Assembly: GCA_020627535.1 (NCBI GenBank)
Contig: JAHDGU010000006.1
Span: 1 to 64,000 of the forward strand
Origin: Saprospiraceae bacterium
GTDB taxonomy: Bacteria; Bacteroidota; Bacteroidia; Chitinophagales; Saprospiraceae
Direction of reading: 5' to 3'
Length of the DNA stretch: 64,000 nucleotides
Both the position numbers and the translations under genes were made by a program. The notes under the pieces are model-generated. The model was not told where the DNA came from. It was given only the letters and a program-made list of their open reading frames with translations, and did not search any database. Below, in pieces: positions 1 through 8,269 of this stretch (positions are counted from its first letter, which is position 1; the number at the start of each line of letters is the position of its first letter).

Positions 1-47
1 ACCTCATTCCAAGCCAGCATTCACCAGCCCTCCCGTAAAAGGGATCG

Positions 48-80
48 CAAAGATACGGTAGCCGTATCCACTTATACAAA
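48..80 (-). promoter_or_regulatory. Bacteroidota-type promoter reading off the left edge, with an overlapping inverted repeat
   Basis: On the minus strand TTTG (77-80) lies 21 bases ahead of TATCTTTG (48-55), matching the Bacteroidota -33/-7 promoter pattern. It would drive a transcript starting near base 41 and leaving the window. A perfect 7-bp inverted repeat, GATACGG (52-58) / CCGTATC (62-68), overlaps the -7 box and could be an operator. No gene is visible in bases 1-131. Confidence 0.5.
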
Positions 81-131
81 CACGATTTTGCAGAAGTTTT
101 TGGCAATGCATGGCAATCTGTTAGGAGCCAT

Positions 132-683
132 CTAGTCTGATGTATCCGTCAGGATCGAGTAGAGGCTTGACCTATCTACAAGCTCAGGAATCCCAGCAGG
201 AAAGCGAGCAAACTTCTTCAGATCTTCCCAATTGCATTCTTCTGGATAATTCACCTCATATGCTCCATCGGCCGCATCTGTCGATAGACTTGCACCGACG
301 ACAAGATTTATCGTCCCCGTGATAGGAAGCAGGAATCCATGAAATACGCTTCCAACAATATTAGCAATCGCCAATCCTCTGACCAGCCGGGGGTTATCAC
401 TGGTACTTGCGATCTTGAGGCTGAGTTCTTCAATCTCTCCCCGACTCACTTGCCAAAGACTGTCTTGAAATCTGTTTGAAGCCACAAGCATGAGCATTGA
501 GCTGTCGGTGACCTCTATAAGCTCAGCAACAACCCTTCGGCCTCTTTCATAGCTGTACACAAAATGAGCGCCATGTACAGCCTCGCGGAATTCACTAGGC
601 GCTGTCAAATACTTGGGAGAACTGCAAGAACTCAGCAGGGTGACTAGGCTTGCAGCAAGCAGACAAAAAATTGTGCTTTTCAT
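132..683 (-). CDS. Lipoprotein of unknown function
   Basis: 183-residue protein that I cannot assign to a named family. The N-terminus is a lipoprotein signal with the lipobox LSSC (Cys20). The mature part has a charged segment (about 40-95) and one hydrophobic stretch (about 103-135: LAIANIVGSVFHGFLLPITG), which could be a membrane segment. The start overlaps the stop of the upstream 529-residue lipoprotein gene by four bases (ATGA), so the two are translationally coupled and probably act together in the envelope. Function is unknown. Confidence 0.75.
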   Translation of the reverse strand: MKSTIFCLLAASLVTLLSSCSSPKYLTAPSEFREAVHGAHFVYSYERGRRVVAELIEVTDSSMLMLVASNRFQDSLWQVSRGEIEELSLKIASTSDNPRLVRGLAIANIVGSVFHGFLLPITGTINLVVGASLSTDAADGAYEVNYPEECNWEDLKKFARFPAGIPELVDRSSLYSILTDTSD

Positions 684-2269
684 AATTCAATCATTTCTAA
701 TTGTGAGTAAGTCGTATTCCAAAATGCCCATTCCATCTGATCTTCGTATGCCTTATACTCTCGGGCCATGATTTTCCATTCTTTCTTATTCTGCATCAGA
801 AGTCTTTTGAGTCTTGGCTCGTCTTGGTCTTGAATCCAATCAGTGCGCATCCACTCCAAGTAATAGCCACGACTGCCGAGAAATAAGCGATTGGTCTCTC
901 CATCAGAGCATGTGGGCAGATGGTACTCCAGACTGTACTCATCTCCCGGCAGGGAGATTAACACCTCGTCATCCTCTGCTGTGACATCTTGGACTTGTCC
1001 GCATGAGCCTTGAATCACAGCGAGGTGGCTCGGGTGGATTTTTTGCACCTCCATTTTTAAAGGTTCTTGGGCCAGGGCAATTCTATCAATGCGCCAGGCG
1101 CCTTTTGACATCTTGACCTTGACCGAGAGCTGGCCTTGTTCGCTCAGCTGCGGAGGAATTGGAATCATCAGTTCATTGCTAGCTATTGGCCCAGTCTCAG
1201 ATATCGACTCTAGAGGTGTCCACCTCTCTCGCTGTAGGTCCCATACTTCTATATCCAGTTGACTGAAACGATCGAACACCGACTCCATCATACGGCGGGA
1301 TCGTCCTCCCTTTTCAATCTCCGCGAAGTACTCGCCGACATTTGTCCCCATAAAGGAGAGTCCACTATAGAGCACAAAGGTTGTCATCAATGATTGACGG
1401 AATTCGATGACCAACCCAAGCTTCTTAGTGTGATGAGGAAATTGGAGAATGAGCTCTTCTTGGTGAAAAAGATCATTGCTGTCTGCTAAAGAAAAATACT
1501 CATAGCCATCGCCGCTTTGCAACTCGGCAACTGCACATCGATCGTCCACAAGGGCAGAGCTTGGAGTCATTAACTCTGAGTAGGCGTAAACATCTCCTTC
1601 CATCGTCTGAGATGCCATTTGACCGTCTGAGATCTTTACTGTTTCCAGAAAAAGCTCATCAATCACGTGGGTTTCGAGAGCCTCATTTTTTACGGTGAGA
1701 CAAAAGCTTGGGTCCTGAGTCTGATAAGCTATATCGTCCCGATCAAGTGCCTTGAGGCTGGGACTGATGCTGCTAGAGAAGCCCTCCGCCCTGGCTGCCA
1801 TCACAGGATCTGCAGCGTCGATGTAAAAAGTAGGACAGGAACCAAAACAAGCTTTAGGATTGATCGCACAGTATATGGCACCAGCGACTGTAACTCCTGA
1901 TAAAATCGTCAAGGCCGTGAGTCTTCCTTTGTCCTTTGACTGAATAGCAGCTAGATCATTGGTCTCCGCGATGAGGATATCATCGATATCAATGCTGAGC
2001 TGACCGGTCGAAGAGATTGATCGATTGTAGTCGTACATCGTACCAGACCCTCTAACGATTTTGTCATCTTCGACCAGCCAGCTGTCCAGGACGGCAAGAT
2101 CTCCATTTGCCAGATAGATTTTCAGAAAGGTCTGCTGAGTGGTATCCGGGATTGTCGAGATTTCGTGGCTTCCGAGATGCTGTCTGAACTGGTGACTCAG
2201 ATTGTGCTGACATGCAAGTAGTGCCAATACACCTACGGAGATGATGATAAGGTGTTTCAAAGTTTTCAT
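680..2269 (-). CDS. Large lipoprotein with a conserved-looking CFGSCPTFY segment
   Basis: 529-residue lipoprotein: signal segment with lipobox LLAC (Cys20), then mostly soluble sequence. A hydrophobic patch (about 132-150) runs into KACFGSCPTFYIDAADPV. From memory this Cys-rich segment recurs in uncharacterised Bacteroidota lipoproteins, but I know no function. Eight or more cysteines in the mature part suggest disulfides in the periplasm or outside. It is followed by the 183-residue lipoprotein gene with an ATGA overlap. A perfect 8-bp inverted repeat sits two bases before its start codon and may control it. Confidence 0.75.
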   Translation of the reverse strand: MKTLKHLIIISVGVLALLACQHNLSHQFRQHLGSHEISTIPDTTQQTFLKIYLANGDLAVLDSWLVEDDKIVRGSGTMYDYNRSISSTGQLSIDIDDILIAETNDLAAIQSKDKGRLTALTILSGVTVAGAIYCAINPKACFGSCPTFYIDAADPVMAARAEGFSSSISPSLKALDRDDIAYQTQDPSFCLTVKNEALETHVIDELFLETVKISDGQMASQTMEGDVYAYSELMTPSSALVDDRCAVAELQSGDGYEYFSLADSNDLFHQEELILQFPHHTKKLGLVIEFRQSLMTTFVLYSGLSFMGTNVGEYFAEIEKGGRSRRMMESVFDRFSQLDIEVWDLQRERWTPLESISETGPIASNELMIPIPPQLSEQGQLSVKVKMSKGAWRIDRIALAQEPLKMEVQKIHPSHLAVIQGSCGQVQDVTAEDDEVLISLPGDEYSLEYHLPTCSDGETNRLFLGSRGYYLEWMRTDWIQDQDEPRLKRLLMQNKKEWKIMAREYKAYEDQMEWAFWNTTYSQLEMIEL

Positions 2270-2270
2270 G

Positions 2271-2294
2271 TTGTAGAGCGATTATTCTCTACAA
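2271..2294 (-). promoter_or_regulatory. Perfect 8-bp inverted repeat directly before a start codon
   Basis: TTGTAGAG (2271-2278) and CTCTACAA (2287-2294) flank an 8-base loop. The repeat ends two bases from the ATG at 2267-2269 on the minus strand. In the mRNA it would form a hairpin covering the ribosome entry site; in DNA it could be a repressor site. No promoter box or Shine-Dalgarno sequence was recognised here. Confidence 0.5.
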
Positions 2295-2370
2295 ACATGA
2301 TCTTGATGAGCTTTCATAAAAACTCGATGTGATAGATTCCTCACCAAAATTGTCTACCCTGAATAGACTT

Positions 2371-2512
2371 GACCGTGTACCCTTTCTCTTTCGGTCTCCG
2401 TGGACAAGCGCTGCGAAGACCCGTAGGTCACGAGTCCCGCAGGGCTCGGGACAGAGCGAATAGCGAAGGTCGTAGCATAGCGACCCTGCCATTCAGCTCG
2501 CTGATGGCAGGG
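2371..2512. repeat. Cluster of five hairpins between two genes, possible structured RNA or dispersed repeat element
   Basis: Five inverted repeats lie in 142 bases: GACCG/CGGTC (2371-2375, 2392-2396), GACC/GGTC around a CGTA loop (2418-2429), GTCCCG/CGGGAC (2434-2439, 2447-2452), GGTCG/CGACC (2468-2472, 2481-2485), and CCCTGCCAT/ATGGCAGGG (2484-2492, 2504-2512). The last two share two bases, so they compete. The element is GC-richer than its surroundings and lies just after the stop of the S74 gene. Small open frames inside it look spurious. Confidence 0.55.
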
Positions 2513-2519
2513 ATGGCCC

Positions 2520-4997
2520 CTAGTCCTCTGCGACATGTCCTTGGTCGGCTTTCGCCAAAAGGAGATTGACACTATCGGTCAATGCAGATATCTGCTCGCT
2601 GAGCTTTTGCATGGTGCTATCCTTGTGCTCCAACTCCTCCTTGAGTTCTTGGATGCTTGCCAGCAAAAGAGGCACAAGCTCCACATAGTTGATACTCAAA
2701 AACTCTGTCTGCTCGCCTCGCTCATCGATACGCCTAGACCCTACAGTCACCAACTCTGGAAAATGCTGCTGTAGCTCTTGTGCGATCAAGCCCATCCGCT
2801 CCCCACTGGGGAGATTGAGGTCCTGGTACTTTCTCGTCTTAAAGCTGTAGCTGACGGGACGCAAACTGGAGAAAGCTTCCAATGCATTCAGGATCGGCTT
2901 GATGTCCTTCTTGAGGCGCTCATCTGATGAGCTTGTCAATTCTCCCGTGATATTGACATTGCCGACTACATCTAGTGCCGCAGTCGGCGTGGAAGTTCCG
3001 ATGCCGACGAATCCCGCGGCACGATGTACATCTGCTCCACTCTCTGTCCAGGGACCCTCGGGACCTAAGTCTGTGAAAGAAACCCACTCACTACCATTGT
3101 AACCTTGGAAGTCTCCGTCGTCATACTGAATCATACCAGCAGTCGTATCAAAGGCTGTCCACAACCTCAGACCTCGAGTGGCTATATCTCCAAATACATT
3201 GAGTTTGGTGGATGCGCTCGTGGTGCCGATTGCTACGTTTCCCTCTTGTGTCAAAGTCAGGCCGACAGCATTGTTGCTCATGAGACGGAAAGCGTGGTTG
3301 CTCGTGGTGCCGATGGAGGCTTCTGACCCATCAGATGACCACTCCGATATCACAGAGCTACCGGATCTGGAGACACGGATGCCATCCCCTGCGAAGTCGC
3401 CCTCTACGTGCAAGGTCGCTCCTGTGGGAGTGGTGGTGCCGATGCCTACATTGCCTTGCTCATAGATCGCGTCGGCACCATTGGCATACCATAAAGATGT
3501 ATCTGTCAATGAGGTCCAACCATTGGGTGTTCGCGCTTCAAAATCCGTGCCTGTGTATCGGATGGTGCCTTCATTGTCTTCTGTGGTGTTAGCTAGGCGT
3601 ATTCCTCCATCGACATCAAGTTGCTCCTGTGGACTAGCAGGGCCAATAGCTACTCTGCCATTGGAGGCAATGATCATGCGGTCTGGAGAACCAAACTCAA
3701 TATTTCCATTTGTACGAAGGCCTATGGTTCCAGGAGCGATCAGCCTCATCTCATTGCTCTCGTAGCCCAGCCTTCCTCGCTGAAAAGTGCCTTCATAGAA
3801 ATAGACCAACTGACCGATATCACCATCTAGTCTTAGGCCAGCCACTTGTGGATCTTTGATATGCAGATTTGCGAGGGGCTGGCTCGACAAGCCGATTCCG
3901 ACATCACCAGAATCAAAGTAGATATCGTCTCCATTGTAACTCCATACTGCAGGGTCGCCAGTATCCGTGAGTGACCGCCAGCCACTTGCTGTCCTACCCT
4001 CAAAGTCTGATCCCGTGTATCGGATAGTTCCTGAATTGGCATTGGAAGTGCTGCCAATATTGATCGCTCCGTTGATAGCAAGCTTTTCATTGGGCGAGGT
4101 GGTTCCAATACCTACATCTCCTTCCTCGGTGATAGACAATTTACTTGTGCCATTGGTTTGAAGCTGCACGTCATTGTCCGAGTCAAGAATAATACTTCCA
4201 TCTTCCAAAAAATTTCGAAGCGTAATATCATCTCCCCCAACATTACCTATACCCAAAAATCCACTCTGTACTCCAGAATCATAGAATCTCAGATAGGTGC
4301 CATTTGTGCCGTCCATTCTCAAGGTCGTATTCACTCCATTGAGGTGAAGAGCGGCACCGGGACTCGTGGTACCTATGCCCACCAAGCCGGATTTGCTGAT
4401 GGTCATTCTTGTGATGTCGTCAGTGTTCATCCGCAAGATGCTTTCTGCATCGATCGTGACGTCCCCACCCGTCTCGTCATTCTCGATCAATAGGTCGGTG
4501 CCAGAGTGACCGATGAATGCCTTTTGTGTAGCTCCTTCATAAAATCTGATATACTTAGACAAGTCTGCTTCTAGCCTGAGATCAGCAGCTCCGGAAGCAC
4601 CATCTAGGTGCAGCAATTCCTGTGGAGAAGTGGTACCAATACCTAGCAATCCACCACCGCTCAAAAACATCCTATTGGTATTGTCCGACTGAAACCAAAA
4701 GTCATCTGATGAATCAAAAATGATGTCATCCTCCTCACACTCAATATGCAAGTCTCCTCCACTCGGACTGAATTGCATCCACGCCCTATTTGTTGATGCT
4801 TCTCGCATGATGATTCCAAATTGAGAATCATCGGATCCCGTCTCGACGAGTATCAGATCGGGATCTCCTGTCTCAATGATAGGATCCGCCCCACTCCAGA
4901 CATTGATGCTTCCTACTGGCGCCCACTGGGCAGATAAAGATGATAGGGCTGTCGCCCAAATGAGGAGGACAATGATCGTCAAGAATCTAGGATACAT
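2520..4997 (-). CDS. Secreted tail-fibre-like protein with C-terminal S74 chaperone domain
   Basis: 825 residues. Signal peptide about 1-23 (cleavage after SLSAQ region), then a long repetitive body in which GIGTTSP-type segments (GIGTTSPQELLHL, GIGTTSPGAALHL, GIGTTSPNEKLAI, GIGTTTPTGATLH, GIGTSTPTAALDV) recur every 60-100 residues, typical of beta-helical trimeric fibres. The C-terminus (about 690-760, SSDERLKKDIKPI...LPSGERMGLIAQEL) is the peptidase S74 / intramolecular chaperone domain, which in phage tail spikes folds the trimer and cuts itself off. A predicted coiled coil follows (about 775-815). No phage genes are nearby, so this is likely a chromosomal surface protein, as is common in Bacteroidota. 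The iterated hairpin word occurs in both its signal peptide and its last codons. Confidence 0.85.
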   Translation of the reverse strand: MYPRFLTIIVLLIWATALSSLSAQWAPVGSINVWSGADPIIETGDPDLILVETGSDDSQFGIIMREASTNRAWMQFSPSGGDLHIECEEDDIIFDSSDDFWFQSDNTNRMFLSGGGLLGIGTTSPQELLHLDGASGAADLRLEADLSKYIRFYEGATQKAFIGHSGTDLLIENDETGGDVTIDAESILRMNTDDITRMTISKSGLVGIGTTSPGAALHLNGVNTTLRMDGTNGTYLRFYDSGVQSGFLGIGNVGGDDITLRNFLEDGSIILDSDNDVQLQTNGTSKLSITEEGDVGIGTTSPNEKLAINGAINIGSTSNANSGTIRYTGSDFEGRTASGWRSLTDTGDPAVWSYNGDDIYFDSGDVGIGLSSQPLANLHIKDPQVAGLRLDGDIGQLVYFYEGTFQRGRLGYESNEMRLIAPGTIGLRTNGNIEFGSPDRMIIASNGRVAIGPASPQEQLDVDGGIRLANTTEDNEGTIRYTGTDFEARTPNGWTSLTDTSLWYANGADAIYEQGNVGIGTTTPTGATLHVEGDFAGDGIRVSRSGSSVISEWSSDGSEASIGTTSNHAFRLMSNNAVGLTLTQEGNVAIGTTSASTKLNVFGDIATRGLRLWTAFDTTAGMIQYDDGDFQGYNGSEWVSFTDLGPEGPWTESGADVHRAAGFVGIGTSTPTAALDVVGNVNITGELTSSSDERLKKDIKPILNALEAFSSLRPVSYSFKTRKYQDLNLPSGERMGLIAQELQQHFPELVTVGSRRIDERGEQTEFLSINYVELVPLLLASIQELKEELEHKDSTMQKLSEQISALTDSVNLLLAKADQGHVAED
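2547..2560 (-). repeat. Iterated hairpin word, exact core, in coding sequence
   Basis: TTTTGGCGAAAGCC on the minus strand, in the last codons of the S74 gene, read as L-A-K-A. Confidence 0.7.
4946..4962 (-). repeat. Iterated hairpin word, GACA-loop variant, in coding sequence
   Basis: CATTTGGGCGACAGCCC on the minus strand, in the signal peptide of the S74 protein (read as I-W-A-T-A). The stem and the 5' flank match the consensus; the loop is GACA instead of GAAA. Confidence 0.5.
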
Positions 4998-5100
4998 GCT
5001 TTGGCTTTATTGGTGAAGACCAAAGATGTCCTTAATATCATGTCAATCGCCTCTATGGAAATGGGGATATTTTGTAGCGAATGGGCAGGAAATAGTGCAT

Positions 5101-5538
5101 CTATCTCAAGAGCTCAATAATCTCCTCATTGCGCTCTGCATCTACCAGCGGACAACTGTACAGACCTAAATCCACAGCAGATTCGGCCAAATAAGCCTCT
5201 AGAAACAGCCGTGCAAAGCCGCCTGCCTCTGCCGAGTCTGAAGGCAAAAATGAAGAAAGCACATTGACATAACAGGCGCTAGGCTCTGTAGATCCCAGCA
5301 AGGCTAGAAGCTCAGAGACATGAGATTCCTGTATCCACCCGTCCGGAAAGTCGCCGCTGATCGTCTTATAGTCTGAGTACTCCTTCGCCTCTACCATGAC
5401 TTCGATAAACTCTACAGGTCCGAGTAGATCCAGTCGAACCGTGCGTACCATATCCGTAGATCGACACGACACGAAAAAAACCAATATGATTATAGAAAAG
5501 ATGATTCTCATGCTTCCAAAATTGAATAATTGCTTCAT
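5101..5538 (-). CDS. Small lipoprotein ending the sigma-factor operon
   Basis: 145 residues with a lipoprotein signal ending FVSC (Cys25). The mature part is a short alpha/beta-looking domain with no family I recognise. The start chosen gives an ATGA overlap with the upstream membrane protein gene; an internal ATG nine codons later (MRIIFSI) would give a tidier signal peptide and cannot be excluded. It is the last of five minus-strand genes with gaps of 0-4 bases. It may be an accessory of the envelope-stress or surface-sensing circuit implied by that operon. Confidence 0.7.
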   Translation of the reverse strand: MKQLFNFGSMRIIFSIIILVFFVSCRSTDMVRTVRLDLLGPVEFIEVMVEAKEYSDYKTISGDFPDGWIQESHVSELLALLGSTEPSACYVNVLSSFLPSDSAEAGGFARLFLEAYLAESAVDLGLYSCPLVDAERNEEIIELLR

Positions 5539-6974
5539 ATAAATCGCCTCACTGACAATTCATATGACCTTCTCGCAAATCTTGATTCTCCTCCTAGATA
5601 ATCCCGCTTGATCCGTGAGCTCAATCCGCGACGATATGCTGCTCCAATTGACCACTTGCCGAGATGATAATCCACAAGAAATCTGGACGATAAAGAAGTG
5701 CGGTTCAGTGCATCTACATCTCGAAATAAATTCAAGCCGCCATTTTCCTGCGCCACGATCTGTCTGATATTATTTCCCTCAATATCCTGCTCTGTGGTAA
5801 GTGCATAATCAGACTTTGCCGACAGGATATACTCTCCTGTGACACCAAGACCTATGCGCCATCTGGGGCTCAATCTATACATCATGGAGCTGTTGAGCTC
5901 CAAGGAATGTATATCAGTGATCAGCCTATGAGCTCCTGATAAAATTCCACTACCCACGGCATTGAGATCTTGGCTAAGGTTCTCCACTCCTGGCTCAGCA
6001 ATGGCAAAAGCCTGTGATCCATTACCTAATCCACCACGGTAGTACTTGTCCAAAGCATAGCCTGCACTATTGTCCCAATCCCATCGAGAGGAAACACTGC
6101 TGACCTTGCCCACATGCAATGCAATACCTGTCGCCGAAGGTGAGAACTGTAGCTCTCCTGTGAGTGCAAGGTAGAGGCCGCTATTGCGTTGACTCCTATC
6201 GATCTCTGGATGGAGATCCAATGATACTGGCAATGCATCTATGCTCCATACATCTTCATCCCACAGAAGAGTCCTATTCTGTATAAATGGCAGGCTCGAG
6301 ATCGACACTCGCGCCCGATCCTCCCGAGAGCTCACCTCTGCTGTGGCATCTGTCATGAGTACACCATCCGCACTCGTGACTGGGTTCTTTACATTTTCCG
6401 ATGATTTAAAATCCTCTGTTTTGTTTTTTTCTTGATGTATATTCAGGAAATTATTTACTACTTCTTCTTCAATTTGTAATTCAGTAATGCTTGTTTCAAT
6501 TCCCCGATTTCTATTTAAATTATTCTCTATTATTTTTTCTGAAGCGCTATTTTCTAGGCGGCTAGAGGCATCATCGGATACCCTTTTATTGTCAGAATAT
6601 AAGGAGCTACTTAAAGCCTTATTTTCTTCCAATTTTTTGGACACGTCTATAGTAGCAAACTGTTGAAGTGTTTCTACTTCTTCCGCATCTTTATCTTCAG
6701 TATTATTCAGATTCTTTTTTTGAGATGATGAAGGAGCATCCATGATATTTTCACTGTCGACCACCTCTGTCTGTATGCCTTGCTTTCCAGAGACATCGCT
6801 TGTCACATACCACAAGATCCCAATGATGGCGATCAAGCCAAGGGCTGACCACCACCAAAAGAATCTACGCTTCTTATCTTGCTGTGGAGGCATACTTGCA
6901 TCGAGGAGAACAGCCATATCTGACCAAGCTTTGTCCTCGAAGTCCTTTTGGAAATATTTATCCTGATTAGCCAT
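5535..6974 (-). CDS. Single-pass membrane protein, likely anti-sigma factor, with a beta-barrel-like C-terminus
   Basis: 479 residues in three parts: a cytoplasmic head (1-35), one transmembrane helix (about 38-57, FFWWWSALGLIAIIGILWYV), and a long Asn/Glu/Ser-rich, AT-rich-coded linker (about 60-215). The C-terminal domain (about 230-479) has alternating aromatic/hydrophobic strands ending in ...SYELSVRRFI, like an outer-membrane barrel. It overlaps the ECF sigma gene by 8 bases. This position and topology are those of an anti-sigma factor, although no zinc-binding HxxxCxxC motif is present, so I infer the role. A barrel-type domain behind an inner-membrane helix is odd. It may span to the outer membrane or be a periplasmic sensor that only resembles a barrel. 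Confidence 0.7.
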   Translation of the reverse strand: MANQDKYFQKDFEDKAWSDMAVLLDASMPPQQDKKRRFFWWWSALGLIAIIGILWYVTSDVSGKQGIQTEVVDSENIMDAPSSSQKKNLNNTEDKDAEEVETLQQFATIDVSKKLEENKALSSSLYSDNKRVSDDASSRLENSASEKIIENNLNRNRGIETSITELQIEEEVVNNFLNIHQEKNKTEDFKSSENVKNPVTSADGVLMTDATAEVSSREDRARVSISSLPFIQNRTLLWDEDVWSIDALPVSLDLHPEIDRSQRNSGLYLALTGELQFSPSATGIALHVGKVSSVSSRWDWDNSAGYALDKYYRGGLGNGSQAFAIAEPGVENLSQDLNAVGSGILSGAHRLITDIHSLELNSSMMYRLSPRWRIGLGVTGEYILSAKSDYALTTEQDIEGNNIRQIVAQENGGLNLFRDVDALNRTSLSSRFLVDYHLGKWSIGAAYRRGLSSRIKRDYLGGESRFARRSYELSVRRFI

Positions 6975-7521
6975 ATGCCTCTCTTTGTTGTAGTATCAAT
7001 TGTTGTAGTAATTTCTTTGCTTCAGCCACATGCCACTTGGATGTGCCGATGCTAATCTCAAAGTGCTCTGCAATTTCTTTGTGAGAGAATCCATCAATCA
7101 CAAATGATTTGAAGACACGTGCGCTCTTGGGCGGCAATTTTTCTAGCAAAGCCAATAGATCATCATAAAATAATTCTTGCATGACTGACTCTTTGGCTTG
7201 CCAGTTTTCGTCTTCATGCAGAACTACATGCTCTGCGTAGTTTTTCTGCTTCGCAAAGTGGTTCGAAATCTCGTGATAGATGATTTTCCTGATCCACCCT
7301 TGAAGAGATCCTGTACCACTATATTTCTCGATTTTTTGAAATACCCGAAGAAAACCAGCATTGACAATCTCTAGAGCCTTCTGCTCGTCTCGAGTCTGTC
7401 GCATGCAGTAAGCCATCATCACACCGATGTGCTGACGATAGAGCATCTCTTGGAACTTGCGCTGATTTTTCACGCAGCCCTTGATGATCTCTGCTTCGGT
7501 ATATTCTTTTTTGCCAAACAA
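6967..7521 (-). CDS. ECF-type RNA polymerase sigma factor
   Basis: 184 residues, normal for ECF (sigma-70 group 4) factors. Region 2 lies about 22-95 (YRQHIGVMMAYCMRQTRDEQKALEIVNAGFLRVFQKIEKY...LQGWIRKII), binding core polymerase and the -10 type element. Region 4 lies about 120-175 (LLALLEKLPPKSARVF...IDGFSHKEIAEHFEISIGTSKWHVAEAKKLL), a helix-turn-helix for the upstream element. It sits three bases after the outer-membrane protein gene and overlaps the putative anti-sigma gene, so one operon encodes the switch and its likely controller. The promoter it recognises is not evident in this window. Confidence 0.92.
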   Translation of the reverse strand: MFGKKEYTEAEIIKGCVKNQRKFQEMLYRQHIGVMMAYCMRQTRDEQKALEIVNAGFLRVFQKIEKYSGTGSLQGWIRKIIYHEISNHFAKQKNYAEHVVLHEDENWQAKESVMQELFYDDLLALLEKLPPKSARVFKSFVIDGFSHKEIAEHFEISIGTSKWHVAEAKKLLQQLILQQREAYG

Positions 7522-7524
7522 GTC

Positions 7525-8265
7525 CTAAAAGATATAGCTTCCTTTTAGCTCGATCCTCTTGAAGGTAATATCTTCTGAGTAGCTGACCTCTCCAAAATCG
7601 ACTCGCTGGTATTGAGCTTTTTGGATCTGCAATCCCAGGCCTAGAATAAAATCACTTCCCATACCATCTCTCAGCCTCAAGCCTAGCTCAGGATTAAACA
7701 TGAGACCGCCTCGCGAGTTGTTCAACCAGCCCCAATCATCATTGATTGTTGCAAAACCATACCCGACCTTGACACTATAGTATGGCGAAAAACCACGCGG
7801 CTTCATAAATCCGCTCACCTCGGCAAATACTGGGATGATGAGTCGTCCACTTCCAGTGCTAAAGTTGTTCAGTCCTACTCCTGTTCCTGTCATCAGATAA
7901 TGACTGTGTCTGTACCCGATGGCATAAGTAGCAGAGTAGCCAAATACAGGACCGGCGCTGAGTCCGAGGCCCGCACGGTGGACGATCCCTGGCTCAAGTA
8001 CACTGTCATCCTCTTGAGCGAGTGCTCCATTGATACCGCGAGATTTGACTTTCTTGACGACGTCTGAGGCTATCGTGAGTTCACGGCCATCAAATAGGAG
8101 GAGCTTCATCACTCCGTTCGCAGTCATATCCCACGACTGTACTTTGCCCTTGAGGACACTTCCATCTCTCAGGATCACTGACTCATACGCGTCCTTGGTC
8201 TGAGCTATAGCAGTGATCGACATCAATATGCCCATCACTGCTACTATGATTCTTAGTTTGTTCAT
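7525..8265 (-). CDS. Outer-membrane beta-barrel protein
   Basis: 246 residues. A signal peptide (about 1-22, ending AIAQ) is followed by a short beta-rich region (about 28-70: VILRDGSVLKGKVQSW...GRELTIASDVVKKV), similar to plug-like segments that precede Bacteroidota barrels. The C-terminal part has amphipathic strands (GLGLSAGPVFGYSATYAIGY through IELKGSYIF). The protein ends in phenylalanine, as many outer-membrane proteins do. It lies between the LVIVD lipoprotein gene (4-base gap) and the sigma factor gene (3-base gap). It may be the surface part of the same signalling or adhesion unit. Confidence 0.75.
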   Translation of the reverse strand: MNKLRIIVAVMGILMSITAIAQTKDAYESVILRDGSVLKGKVQSWDMTANGVMKLLLFDGRELTIASDVVKKVKSRGINGALAQEDDSVLEPGIVHRAGLGLSAGPVFGYSATYAIGYRHSHYLMTGTGVGLNNFSTGSGRLIIPVFAEVSGFMKPRGFSPYYSVKVGYGFATINDDWGWLNNSRGGLMFNPELGLRLRDGMGSDFILGLGLQIQKAQYQRVDFGEVSYSEDITFKRIELKGSYIF

Positions 8266-8269
8266 CGTC

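Noticed and set aside
2289-2572. Small overlapping open frames on both strands around 2289-2572
   Set aside because: They lie in the hairpin cluster, lack family features and a plausible start region, and are best explained by GC-rich inverted repeats.
2520-4997. S74 tail-fibre protein as a sign of a prophage
   Set aside because: No integrase, capsid, portal or lysis gene is nearby, and a normal signal peptide is present. Chromosomal S74 surface proteins are common in Bacteroidota.
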